Of a stretch of 8,424 bases of DNA, positions 1 to 7,466 are shown piece after piece. A model generated the notes under the pieces. It saw only the letters and a list, made by a program, of their open reading frames with translations. It made no database searches and had not been told where the DNA came from. Numbering within the stretch: the stretch's first letter is position 1; each line of letters opens with the position of its first letter. The stretch is from Bacteroidales bacterium UBA1725 (GTDB lineage: Bacteria > Bacteroidota > Bacteroidia > Bacteroidales > UBA932), in assembly GCA_002315815.1 (NCBI GenBank), contig DCIN01000039.1, positions 11,089-19,512 of the forward strand, read 5' to 3'. The translations under genes and the position numbers were made by a program.

Positions 1-40
1 CAACTTATTTTTTTCTCTTTACTAACCAAAAAAACGAATG

Positions 41-670
41 ATGAAAAAAGCAGTAAATGTGTGTGTCGGAGGAAACTCTTTCATCCTTGAAGAAGATGCC
101 TATTTCAAACTTGATTCCTACCTTCAGAGTTTCCGCGACAAAACAGAACCCGGCAGTCAGGGCAATGAGATAATGGATGAAGTGGAAATCCGCATTGCGG
201 AGTTGTTCACCGACGCTCTAGCCGACAATCACAAGGAGGTCATCAGCATCTCCTTAGTGTCGGAAGTCATCGGAAAAGTGGGGATGCCGGACGGAAGTAC
301 TCCTCCTGAAGACGGAGATACCCATACGGAAAATGGTGGTACACAACCGAAAAACGAACAGACTCAAAAGGAAGAATACACTTCCACCATCAGAAACAGA
401 AAATTCTACCGCGATCCAACAGGTATGAAGATAGGAGGTGTATGCGGTGGATTGGCTGCCTTTCTCGACTTTGACGTAACACTGGTCAGGGCCATAGCGC
501 TGGCATCTCTGTTGCTGGTTGGTACCGGATTGATTGTATATCTTATTTTATGGATAATAGCCCCGCTCGCAGTCACGGCTGTCCAGCGGTGCGAGATGCA
601 CGGAATGGAACCCACCGCTGAAAATATCAAGAGATACTCTGTGGGAACAGCTCCGGAAACAAAGAGATGA
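41..670 (+). CDS. Short PspC-domain membrane protein (Bacteroidetes type)
   Basis: This is a 209-residue protein with three parts. Residues 1-83 form an N-terminal domain (VCVGG, EEDAY, NEIMDEVEIRIAELF) that is repeated in the larger PspC protein at 1046-2512. Residues 84-118 are a polar, acidic linker. Residues 120-177 are a PspC core, with FYRDPTGMKIGGVCGGLA followed by a hydrophobic hairpin ending in LILWIIAPLA. The tail EMHGMEPTAENIKRY resembles, from memory, a segment that follows PspC in longer Bacteroidetes homologues. PspC proteins are inner-membrane components linked to phage-shock or envelope-stress responses, but the function of these Bacteroidetes versions is poorly known. Tandem ATGs lie at 38 and 41; the second is chosen because it aligns exactly with Met1 of the paralogue. 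No clear ribosome binding site is visible. It is probably the first visible gene of an operon with the PadR gene 4 bp downstream. Confidence 0.85.
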   Translation: MKKAVNVCVGGNSFILEEDAYFKLDSYLQSFRDKTEPGSQGNEIMDEVEIRIAELFTDALADNHKEVISISLVSEVIGKVGMPDGSTPPEDGDTHTENGGTQPKNEQTQKEEYTSTIRNRKFYRDPTGMKIGGVCGGLAAFLDFDVTLVRAIALASLLLVGTGLIVYLILWIIAPLAVTAVQRCEMHGMEPTAENIKRYSVGTAPETKR

Positions 671-674
671 TGAT

Positions 675-1019
675 ATGGAATATTATCAGACTAATGTCGA
701 AAACATCAAATCTCAGATGAGGAAAGGCTTTCTGGAGTATTGCATTCTGAGCATACTCGCAAGAAAGGACGAATACCCGTCTTCCTTGATATCCGAACTC
801 AAGAAAGCCAAAATGATAGTTGTGGAAGGCACTCTCTATCCCCTGCTCATACGCGAAAAGAACCAGGGGCTGCTCACCTACAGATGGGAGGAGTCACCCC
901 AGGGACCTCCGCGCAAGTATTATTCAATCACCGATAAGGGGCGCAGTACCCTGGCGGAACTGGACAAGTCTTGGAATGAACTTGTCGATACCATATCACT
1001 AATAAGAAAACACGCCTGA
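675..1019 (+). CDS. PadR-family transcriptional regulator
   Basis: This 114-residue protein matches the usual length of a minimal PadR winged-helix regulator. The N-terminal helices (MRKGFLEYCILSILA, 15-29) lead into the recognition region and the family signature GTLYPLL (52-58). It is followed by GLL (65-67), the wing GPPRKYYSITDKG (77-89), and a C-terminal dimerisation helix (about 90-112). The protein is expected to act as a dimeric DNA-binding repressor in the cytoplasm. Its likely target is its own operon, an inference from its place between two PspC genes and the common PadR-PspC pairing in Bacteroidetes. The start is 4 bp after the upstream stop, and a purine run AAAGAG at 661-666, 8 nt upstream, can serve as ribosome binding site. 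The ligand or signal cannot be read from the sequence. Confidence 0.94.
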   Translation: MEYYQTNVENIKSQMRKGFLEYCILSILARKDEYPSSLISELKKAKMIVVEGTLYPLLIREKNQGLLTYRWEESPQGPPRKYYSITDKGRSTLAELDKSWNELVDTISLIRKHA

Positions 1020-1045
1020 AAACGCGATAAACCTATCGAATCAAG

Positions 1046-2512
1046 ATGGAAAATATACACAAAGTATGCATCGGAGGGTTCTTGTTCACCCTCGACGAAG
1101 AGGCCTACGAAGCTATCAGTTCCTATATCAGCTCTCTGACCACACGTTGTCAGGGGAAAGCGAACGGAAACGAGATAATTGAAGCCATTGAAGGAAGAAT
1201 AGCCGAGCTCCTGATAGAGCGTGAATGCAGGAACGGAATGGTGACGGCAAAGACTGTGAACGCAGTGCTTGCCACAATAGGAGATCTGAAGGATATTTTC
1301 GACGATCAGGACGAGAAAATGGACTCAAGCCGGGAATTCAGCTCAAGACCGGAGAAGAGACTGTTCCGCGATGCCTGTAACAAGAAAATTGCAGGCGTGT
1401 GCAGCGGAATTGGAGTCTATTTCGGAATTGATCCCTCATTGATAAGAATCATTCTGGCCATTCTGACTGTATTGGCGGCAGTCACGGATTACAAAATGTG
1501 GAATCCTTTCCTTTTCATTGTCCCATATTGCATTCTGTGGATATGTATGCCTATTGGAAGAACTTCGACGGCGAACAACTACGGTGGATGCGAAATTGCC
1601 GGTAAGAAAGGCAGGGGCGGGGATTTCGTAAGGGCGGCAGGTAATATTCTCAGGACTGTAGTCGGTATTATTGTTCTTCTTGCCGGAGCAACCGCTCTCT
1701 CATTTCTCACCGCGGCATTGATACAGTTTACCTTTTATTCCGAAGCTAACCCCGGTGCTCTGGCACATATAATATCCGGAGCCTTTGATTTGATAGGTGG
1801 GAAGGGGGACATATTGATGTTTCTGGTGTTGTCAGCTCTGTATCTTCCATTCATCTGGCTGTTGTACCTGGGAATTTTACTGCTTTTCAAACTAAAGGCC
1901 CCGAAATGGAAACCCGGTATGATTATCATAGTCCTATGGCTGATAACGATAGTTGTCCTGTTTGCGGAGGGTTGTTTCTCATATCATAAATATTCGCATT
2001 CACATTATGACAGAAAAAGGGCGGAATTGAGCGAATTGACGGGACTGACTGAATGTCCCGACACCCTGCACATCAAACTTGAGAATCTGGAGGAGTGGAA
2101 AGACGACAAAATCATTCTTTACGGAGATAAATTGAGTTACAATCTGTGGTATCTCAGGACTGACTCTCACGAACCATTGGCAGTGATTTATCCGAAAATA
2201 GTCGTCACTCATATAGAAGAAGACAAAGAAGATGAATCAGCGCAAGTGGCACTTTGTGAAGAGCATTACCCTAATCTGAATGACTACGAATACAATTCCG
2301 ATTCCGATGACTTATTGTCTTTCTGCAGGTTCAGCGGCGACACAATCTATGTCTCACCTTCCATTTACGGACCAGGTCATAAGGTAAGAAAACCGGGAAA
2401 GAGTATCACGCTGATTCTTCCGGAAAGTACAACAGTGATAATCGACGAGCCCGTAAGCTTCAGTTTTGACAGAACGATTCGACACGGCCAATTCGCTAAA
2501 CTCTTTTTCTGA
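1046..2512 (+). CDS. PspC-domain multi-pass membrane protein with C-terminal beta-rich tail
   Basis: This 488-residue protein begins with the same N-terminal domain as the short PspC protein upstream (VCIGG at 7-11, DEEAY at 17-21, GNEIIEAIEGRIAEL at 41-55). A PspC core follows at about 105-172 (LFRDACNKKIAGVCSGIG, then a hydrophobic hairpin ending CILWICMPIG). Further hydrophobic segments lie at about 202-228, 256-282 and 291-310, giving five likely membrane spans. With a cytoplasmic N-terminus, the tail (311-488) would be periplasmic. The tail starts with a histidine-rich stretch (YHKYSHSHY) and is rich in predicted beta strands. Its end (ITLILPESTTVIIDEP) resembles the adhesin-like beta domains attached to other Bacteroidetes PspC proteins; that is resemblance only. 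It lies 26 bp after the PadR gene, so probably in the same operon. A role in envelope-stress sensing is inferred from family and context. Confidence 0.9.
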   Translation: MENIHKVCIGGFLFTLDEEAYEAISSYISSLTTRCQGKANGNEIIEAIEGRIAELLIERECRNGMVTAKTVNAVLATIGDLKDIFDDQDEKMDSSREFSSRPEKRLFRDACNKKIAGVCSGIGVYFGIDPSLIRIILAILTVLAAVTDYKMWNPFLFIVPYCILWICMPIGRTSTANNYGGCEIAGKKGRGGDFVRAAGNILRTVVGIIVLLAGATALSFLTAALIQFTFYSEANPGALAHIISGAFDLIGGKGDILMFLVLSALYLPFIWLLYLGILLLFKLKAPKWKPGMIIIVLWLITIVVLFAEGCFSYHKYSHSHYDRKRAELSELTGLTECPDTLHIKLENLEEWKDDKIILYGDKLSYNLWYLRTDSHEPLAVIYPKIVVTHIEEDKEDESAQVALCEEHYPNLNDYEYNSDSDDLLSFCRFSGDTIYVSPSIYGPGHKVRKPGKSITLILPESTTVIIDEPVSFSFDRTIRHGQFAKLFF

Positions 2513-2576
2513 TGAAGAGTGAAATATGGACCAATAAGACGAAATCAAGATTACCAAGTTATTTTTTGAGATTTAC

Positions 2577-5291
2577 TTAAGGAATGACAAATTCCTTGGG
2601 GCGTTCCATCGTCTCGGAATAAACCCGTCCGAAACGGTCCGTGACCTTTATCGACAAAGTACTCGTAGGGGACGAAGCCCGAACTCTGAAGATATGATCG
2701 GTCGAAGTTGCCGGATAATAGACTGAATTGTCATAATGGTGCTGATACTCAAAAGCAGTGTATGTAACAAGATACAACGGGTCCAGGACATCGTCGAGCC
2801 GTTCTGCCGTCAGTGATCTGCCGTTCTCGGTCACAGAAATTTTCCACTCCGGATCCCAGTCCCAGATATTGAGCAACACATAGTTGTCGGAACTGGGAGT
2901 GGCATAGTCACCTACAGCAGCCAGAAACGCCGTCTTCCCGGAAGCGGTGGCATCCGGGCACCATTCGTCCGCAGAAAGAGTCAGGCAGTTACGATCATAG
3001 CTGCGGAACTGATAATCCTCAGGCTTTCCGGTAGCTTTATAGTTCCATTCAAAACTGCCGTTCTTGTCAAGGTCAATGACACGGTATCCACTGGGCGAAC
3101 CGTCCCCGCAGAGATTTAGGCCGGGATAATTATTGCCAGTCATCCACCAGGCCCCGCACACGGCCCCGCTGTTGTTCTCGAAAACGTGAACTGAATAGTC
3201 AAGACGGTCCACATTGTACACTACGTGAGTGTGACCGGAAACAAACTGCACGCGCTTATACCCTTCGAACAAAGACAGGAAACCTCCGAATCCGTTTTTG
3301 ATTGCAATGGCACCATCCTCGTAATAAACTGGAGAATGCAGGGTCACTATTATCGGAGTGGAATATGGGACAAGAGCCAGATCCTGTTTAAGCCAGTCCA
3401 ACTGCTTGCGCTCCACCTTCCGTTCATAAGAATGGTCGCTGCCGGAATAGTTGCAGATGATGTCATCAATCACAATGATATGAAACCCGGAGATATTCAC
3501 GCTGTAATATGTAGGGCCGATGATATCCTTGTATGTACGGGCAGCAAGAAAATCGCCTTCAAGCGCAGTGTCGTTGTCGTGATTGCCCATTGTATGGAAA
3601 ACGGGAAGATTCCCCAGTTCCTTGTTGACAGTTGCCAGATAGTCCTCAAGATTGTATCTGTACCAGAATGTGTCCCAGGACATATCGCCGAGAGTGAACC
3701 CGTAATAAATGCGTTCCGGATGACTCTCCATAAGTGCTCGGACATCAGCGGTGAACAGGCCGAACTGTTCATCATCCTTCATTCTGGAGGCCAGATGCAT
3801 ATCACCCATCATAATCAGCGACACATTACTCTGGTCACACTTGCTCAGCTCAAAATCAGCTTTTTCGCTTTGAGAGCGACCAAAGCGCAAACGCTTGAAA
3901 AACTGTGGAATGACACCCTCACGATGGACCTCATATCCGGAGGGGACGGTTATGAATACATAGCCGTTGTTCTTGTCGGAATCTATGGCATAGCATCCGT
4001 TGCAGTCCGTGGTGGTAACAGCATAACCATCGGAGACGGCAATACCCTCCAGTCCGACTCCATCGCAACTGACAGTTCCGTACACTCCGGAAGAAGGAAC
4101 TGTGGGTTGCACAGGCACTTCTTCCTTCTGCGAGCATAAGGTCAAAGTCAGAGTCAGAGTCAGAAGCAAGACAGGAACAAGAAGAGATTTCAACCTGTTG
4201 ATTGCAAGATTCCAAAAACTGGACAGCAGTGACTCGTCATAGACAAGCTTGAACTTCCATCGGTTTCTCCACCAAGTGCGTGTCTTGATCAGGGCGTACC
4301 GTAGCGGCCGGCTACGGAAAGACTTCAGACCCTGTTCATAAACAGGATTGAGAATATCCTCCAAAACCTTTTCGGAAACTCTGTCCTCGCTTTGCATACA
4401 TACAAAGGATGAAGCAGGGAAACCCAGACGCTTGATACCGATAGTGGCAAGAACATCATAAAAAGAATTCATTTTTTCCGAGTCGAGTTTCTCCAGAACG
4501 AAAGCCCAGTCAATATTTGCCGAATGGCTTCTGAAAAAGAAGCAAATATCAAGCAGTTGTCTGAGAGTCATCTCTTTGGCAGCGAAATGCTCTCCTGCAT
4601 GCCTTAGAAGGAAAAGAGCGTTGAAAGTAGGATTCGGCAGAAGAAAAAGACCCTTTCCTATCATTGTTTCCTGCGCCGGATATTTGCAGGATGCCACAAC
4701 TGACTCCAGAATGCTTTCCAGACGTATGTTGCTCCTGTGTTTTATGTCATCAAGGAATTTCTTGTGATTTTCCACCACGAAGCCACGGAATAAAAAAGAA
4801 AAATGTTTGTGATAACCCCCGTTGACCTGAAAGCCTTTTCTGCTTATCAATTCATCCCCTTTTTGAGAGTCGGACAGAAACACGTCAATATCCCCTGTCT
4901 GCCGATGATTGGGGCAGGGATAATCAAGAGACAGGCCATAGCCTTTGAGCAACATCATTCTCACGCCGCCTTCCGAATACAATCCTGACAAATCGGCAAT
5001 GACTTCGGAATAGAGGGAATACTGTTTTTCAGCAGTCAGCACTGCTCCAAACCACTCGAACTTCTCTCTCAAAAGGACCGGAGAATCCAGTTCAAGGCGA
5101 ACTCCAGGATGCCTTTCGACATAAATGTTCAGGCCGTCCACTGCAATTGCCGGAACTCCCTGTCTGAACGAAAGTGCAATGACCTCTTTCCAGACATCGG
5201 AAGACAGTGCAGAAAGATCATAATACAACTCTCCGTCCGTGCCTGATGCAAGCCGGAGAAGGTACAGGAGAATTTCTGAAGATTCCTTCAT
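2577..5291 (-). CDS. Fused nucleotidyltransferase-like (NTP_transf_5) and lipoprotein-like calcineurin phosphoesterase
   Basis: One uninterrupted 904-residue frame carries two normally separate proteins. Residues 1 to about 366 resemble the uncharacterised nucleotidyltransferase family NTP_transf_5, with LLKG (114-117) and R130..GDID (133-136), the expected metal- and nucleotide-binding core; such genes often sit in polysaccharide loci. Residues 367-386 look like a signal peptide (LKSLLVPVLLLTLTLTLTLC). A MetallophosN-like beta domain follows (about 402-480), then a calcineurin-type phosphoesterase with GDMH (496-499), GD (535-536), GNHD (569-572), H652 and GHTH (686-689), so the catalytic set is complete. 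A MetallophosC-like domain covers about 705-900. The substrate is unknown. ATG follows the GT4 stop by 6 nt (AGAGAA), giving strong coupling. Hydrophobicity predicts the N-terminal half in the cytoplasm and the phosphoesterase outside. A true fusion, an internal TTG start at 4193, and a mutational or assembly fusion all remain possible. Confidence 0.85.
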   Translation of the reverse strand: MKESSEILLYLLRLASGTDGELYYDLSALSSDVWKEVIALSFRQGVPAIAVDGLNIYVERHPGVRLELDSPVLLREKFEWFGAVLTAEKQYSLYSEVIADLSGLYSEGGVRMMLLKGYGLSLDYPCPNHRQTGDIDVFLSDSQKGDELISRKGFQVNGGYHKHFSFLFRGFVVENHKKFLDDIKHRSNIRLESILESVVASCKYPAQETMIGKGLFLLPNPTFNALFLLRHAGEHFAAKEMTLRQLLDICFFFRSHSANIDWAFVLEKLDSEKMNSFYDVLATIGIKRLGFPASSFVCMQSEDRVSEKVLEDILNPVYEQGLKSFRSRPLRYALIKTRTWWRNRWKFKLVYDESLLSSFWNLAINRLKSLLVPVLLLTLTLTLTLCSQKEEVPVQPTVPSSGVYGTVSCDGVGLEGIAVSDGYAVTTTDCNGCYAIDSDKNNGYVFITVPSGYEVHREGVIPQFFKRLRFGRSQSEKADFELSKCDQSNVSLIMMGDMHLASRMKDDEQFGLFTADVRALMESHPERIYYGFTLGDMSWDTFWYRYNLEDYLATVNKELGNLPVFHTMGNHDNDTALEGDFLAARTYKDIIGPTYYSVNISGFHIIVIDDIICNYSGSDHSYERKVERKQLDWLKQDLALVPYSTPIIVTLHSPVYYEDGAIAIKNGFGGFLSLFEGYKRVQFVSGHTHVVYNVDRLDYSVHVFENNSGAVCGAWWMTGNNYPGLNLCGDGSPSGYRVIDLDKNGSFEWNYKATGKPEDYQFRSYDRNCLTLSADEWCPDATASGKTAFLAAVGDYATPSSDNYVLLNIWDWDPEWKISVTENGRSLTAERLDDVLDPLYLVTYTAFEYQHHYDNSVYYPATSTDHIFRVRASSPTSTLSIKVTDRFGRVYSETMERPKEFVIP
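4134..4193 (-). other. Internal lipoprotein-signal-like segment at the domain junction
   Basis: Residues 367-386 of the composite protein read as a complete lipoprotein signal peptide: a short positive start (NR before it, K368), a hydrophobic core, and Cys386. The residues after the cysteine, SQKEE, resemble the lipoprotein export signals described for surface lipoproteins of Bacteroidetes such as Capnocytophaga (a K or QK followed by acidic residues near the +1 Cys). The first codon, TTG at 4193-4191, sits exactly where a stand-alone phosphoesterase would be expected to start. Against processing, the residue before the cysteine is Leu, whereas lipoboxes usually have Gly, Ala or Ser there, and no good ribosome binding site precedes the TTG (only AACAGG directly adjacent). 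Confidence 0.6.
4141..4164. repeat. Hexanucleotide tandem repeat in the hydrophobic segment
   Basis: The + strand reads GTCAAA followed by three perfect GTCAGA units. On the coding (-) strand this encodes the alternating Leu-Thr run that forms the second half of the hydrophobic core at the domain junction. Gain or loss of one unit would add or remove a Leu-Thr pair without shifting the frame, so the length of the hydrophobic segment could vary by replication slippage. The repeat itself is directly visible; variation is inferred. Confidence 0.85.
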
Positions 5292-5297
5292 TTCTCT

Positions 5298-6431
5298 TTA
5301 CTTAATTATTTCGTCATAGAAGTCGAACAGACAGCGGCGCACAAAAGCCTGTGAGTACCTTGAAGCTATCATAGGACGGGCATTTTGCGCCATTGCAGCG
5401 GCTTCCTGAGGATTTTCCAGCATTCGCAGCATTGCATTGCTCAAAGCGTCAGCGTCCTTTGACGGAATCACAATGCCGTTTCTGCCATTTTCGATTATTT
5501 CACGGCTTCCGTTTATGTCCGTGACTATGCAAGGCAATCCCATAGCCCCGGCTTCAAGCACGACAGTCGGAACACCTTCTCTGTAACTGGGGAGCACGAA
5601 GCAGTCCGCAGCTGAATAAAGTGCAGGAAGAGCAGGTCCGAATATGGGTCCAAGCCCTTCGATGGCCGGATTGCTTCTTATCTCTGCCAGAAGTGCGGAA
5701 TCCAAAGGGTAGATTTCGCTTTCGAACGGACCGGCCAGAAGCAGCCGAGTGCCGGGAAAGATGGAATTCACCCTGAGAAAAGCTGAAACAAGTTCACTTA
5801 TCCCCTTGGCCTTGACAATTCTTCCGACGAAGAGAAATGTGAAGATCCCGGCCTTTCTGAATCTTTCTGACGCAGCCATAACTTCCGGGCTTCGGCTGAA
5901 CCTTTCCAAATCCACACCTCTGATGTGCCCGTAGCCGAGAACCCGCATAGGCTTGCTGGTGATATGCTGCCGTAGGTCGTTCATCACACCTGTCCCCTCC
6001 GGAATCACATAGGTGGCACAAAAACAGGTCAGGCGGTCAGTGAGCATCACCACGAGTCTCTTGAGGCCTGAGGCAGTAGGCCATATCAGACCTGTAAAAG
6101 TATGCACACGCACAGGCACTCCGGTCAGTTTCGCCGCCAACATACAGATAAGTCCGGCCTTCGGAGTCATACTGTGAACCATATAAGGCTTCTCTCTGCG
6201 GAAGACAGCTATCATTTGCCAAAGTGATCGGAAATCCTTGAGCAATGAAATGCCTCGTTCCATAGGGACTTCGACAGGACGAGCACCCTTGTCCATAATT
6301 GCCTGCAATTCCGGACCTGGAGAAGAGATGCAAACAATATTGTACCCTTCTGCTGAAAGATACGGTATCTGTTCGGAATAAAAAAGGACGGACTGGGAAA
6401 CAGTCGTCGCCAATACAATCTTTACTGACAT
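5298..6431 (-). CDS. GT4-family glycosyltransferase
   Basis: This 377-residue protein has the normal length and two-domain GT-B fold of family 4 glycosyltransferases, closest in feel to the CapM/PglA-like subgroup. The N-terminal acceptor domain includes VHSMTPKAGLI (85-95) and HTFTG (110-114). The C-terminal donor domain opens with FLFVGRIVKAKGISELV (199-215), and carries the E-x7-E motif in REGVPTVVLEAGAMGLP (284-300; Glu285 and Glu293), then DINGSREII (305-313) and NGRNGIVIP. It should transfer a sugar from a nucleotide-sugar donor to a lipid-linked or growing glycan on the cytoplasmic face of the inner membrane; the exact sugar cannot be read. Its ATG directly abuts the TGA of the GT2 gene, and its TAA is 6 nt before the next start, so it sits in a tightly coupled operon. 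Confidence 0.95.
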   Translation of the reverse strand: MSVKIVLATTVSQSVLFYSEQIPYLSAEGYNIVCISSPGPELQAIMDKGARPVEVPMERGISLLKDFRSLWQMIAVFRREKPYMVHSMTPKAGLICMLAAKLTGVPVRVHTFTGLIWPTASGLKRLVVMLTDRLTCFCATYVIPEGTGVMNDLRQHITSKPMRVLGYGHIRGVDLERFSRSPEVMAASERFRKAGIFTFLFVGRIVKAKGISELVSAFLRVNSIFPGTRLLLAGPFESEIYPLDSALLAEIRSNPAIEGLGPIFGPALPALYSAADCFVLPSYREGVPTVVLEAGAMGLPCIVTDINGSREIIENGRNGIVIPSKDADALSNAMLRMLENPQEAAAMAQNARPMIASRYSQAFVRRCLFDFYDEIIK

Positions 6432-7466
6432 TCAGAGCTTCATTCTTAATTGTCTGAGACGAGTATAAGTTCTGAGTACCAGTACGGTTATCCTGATACC
6501 GAAGGCTCTGTACACCTTCGATGCCAGACGGACTTTCGGATTCATAGTGTATTTCAACACATCCTTATACTCAAACAATTGGTTTATCAAAGTCTCATTC
6601 CTCAAGGGTGTGCCAAGAAGAATGCAGTATTCGTAGGCAAGAAATGAACGCAGAGCATCAAGTGCTTGCGGACTGAACGAGCGTTGCACACACGAAGAAA
6701 ATTCAGATTTGAAAATATCAAAAAGGCAGCGGGAACTCTTTTCACTGATTGTGGACGATATCGAGCCGGTTACATTCTGACGATATGCATAGATATACAG
6801 GTTGACGAAAAGACAACTGGAACAGTGTTCCATCAGATTGATGAACCAGGGTATGTCTTCACCCGTAATGCCTTTGGCGAAATATAAAGATTCGTTCACC
6901 AGAAAAGACCGTTTCATCAGTTTGAAGCATGCACTCATAGGAACAGTTCCCGAAGAGACCAACAGGCTTAGAGCCTCATCTCCGCTTAGGGGAGACGAAA
7001 GACAAGTCGAATAGGGAGCCCATTTTGAAAAGGTGTCCGAATTCTGATAGTAGTATTCGCAGTTGAATCCAATGAAATCTGCCCGAGGATTGTTCTCCGC
7101 AATGCTTGCAAGTTCCTCCAGACAATGCTCATCTCTCCAGAAATCATCTCCGTCCACGAAAACTATGTACTCGCCTGAAGATTTTCCAAGCCCGAAATTC
7201 CTGGCATCAGATAATCCGCCGTTTGGCTTATGAAAAGCCTTTACCCGTGAATCGGCTTCTGCCCAGGCATCGCAAAGTGCCGGAGATGAGTCCGGAGAAC
7301 CATCATCGACAAGGATAATCTCAAAATCACTGAATGTCTGGATCAGAATACTTCTTACACACTGGTCAAGATATTTTTCAACCTTGAACACCGGTATTAT
7401 AAAACTTACTCTGGGATTCACAGCATTCATCGTATTCGTCGCATTCACAGCATTCATAACATTCAT
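6432..7466 (-). CDS. GT2-family glycosyltransferase with repetitive N-terminus
   Basis: This 344-residue family 2 (GT-A) glycosyltransferase starts its conserved fold at VSFIIPVFKVEKYLDQCVRS (20-39). It carries VDDGSPDSS (53-61), NGGLSDARNFG (82-92), the DxD-type metal site VDGDD (104-108), the acceptor-side GEDIPW (202-207), and YRQNVTGSIS (228-237). It is expected to extend a surface glycan from a nucleotide-sugar donor in the cytoplasm; donor and linkage are unknown. The ATG overlaps the stop of the beta-helix gene as ATGA (7463-7466). A good GGGAG at 7474-7478 lies 7 nt upstream, which supports the first Met, although in-frame Mets at 7457 and 7430 also exist. Residues 1-18 are a low-complexity run of three-residue units not belonging to the GT2 fold. 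Confidence 0.95.
   Translation of the reverse strand: MNVMNAVNATNTMNAVNPRVSFIIPVFKVEKYLDQCVRSILIQTFSDFEIILVDDGSPDSSPALCDAWAEADSRVKAFHKPNGGLSDARNFGLGKSSGEYIVFVDGDDFWRDEHCLEELASIAENNPRADFIGFNCEYYYQNSDTFSKWAPYSTCLSSPLSGDEALSLLVSSGTVPMSACFKLMKRSFLVNESLYFAKGITGEDIPWFINLMEHCSSCLFVNLYIYAYRQNVTGSISSTISEKSSRCLFDIFKSEFSSCVQRSFSPQALDALRSFLAYEYCILLGTPLRNETLINQLFEYKDVLKYTMNPKVRLASKVYRAFGIRITVLVLRTYTRLRQLRMKL
7413..7466 (-). repeat. Degenerate 9-bp tandem repeat forming the GT2 start region
   Basis: Six consecutive 9-bp units of the form (A/G)(T/C)G-AAT-NNN encode residues 1-18 (MNV MNA VNA TNT MNA VNP). The 15-mer ATGAATGCTGTGAAT occurs exactly twice, at 7457-7443 and 7430-7416, 27 bp (three units) apart. 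Three units start with ATG and two with GTG, so each is a potential start codon in the same frame. The array is in frame with the enzyme and could expand or contract without disrupting it. Confidence 0.85.

Noticed and set aside
1..37. Promoter of Bacteroides type (TAnnTTTG) before the first PspC gene
   Set aside because: The 37 bp are AT-rich but contain no TAnnTTTG element. The promoter, if any, may lie left of the window.
2500..2520. Inverted repeat ACTCTT/AAGAGT with a 9-nt loop as a possible terminator between the converging operons
   Set aside because: The stem is only 6 bp and AT-rich, it overlaps the PspC stop codon, and no T-run follows on the + strand. It is too weak to call; the remaining 64-bp spacer shows no better hairpin.
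3225..4139. A 304-codon open frame on the + strand opposite the phosphoesterase
   Set aside because: It is antisense to conserved MetallophosN and catalytic motifs, its translation shows no recognisable domain, and it has no plausible start context. It is a mirror of the coding bias of the real gene.
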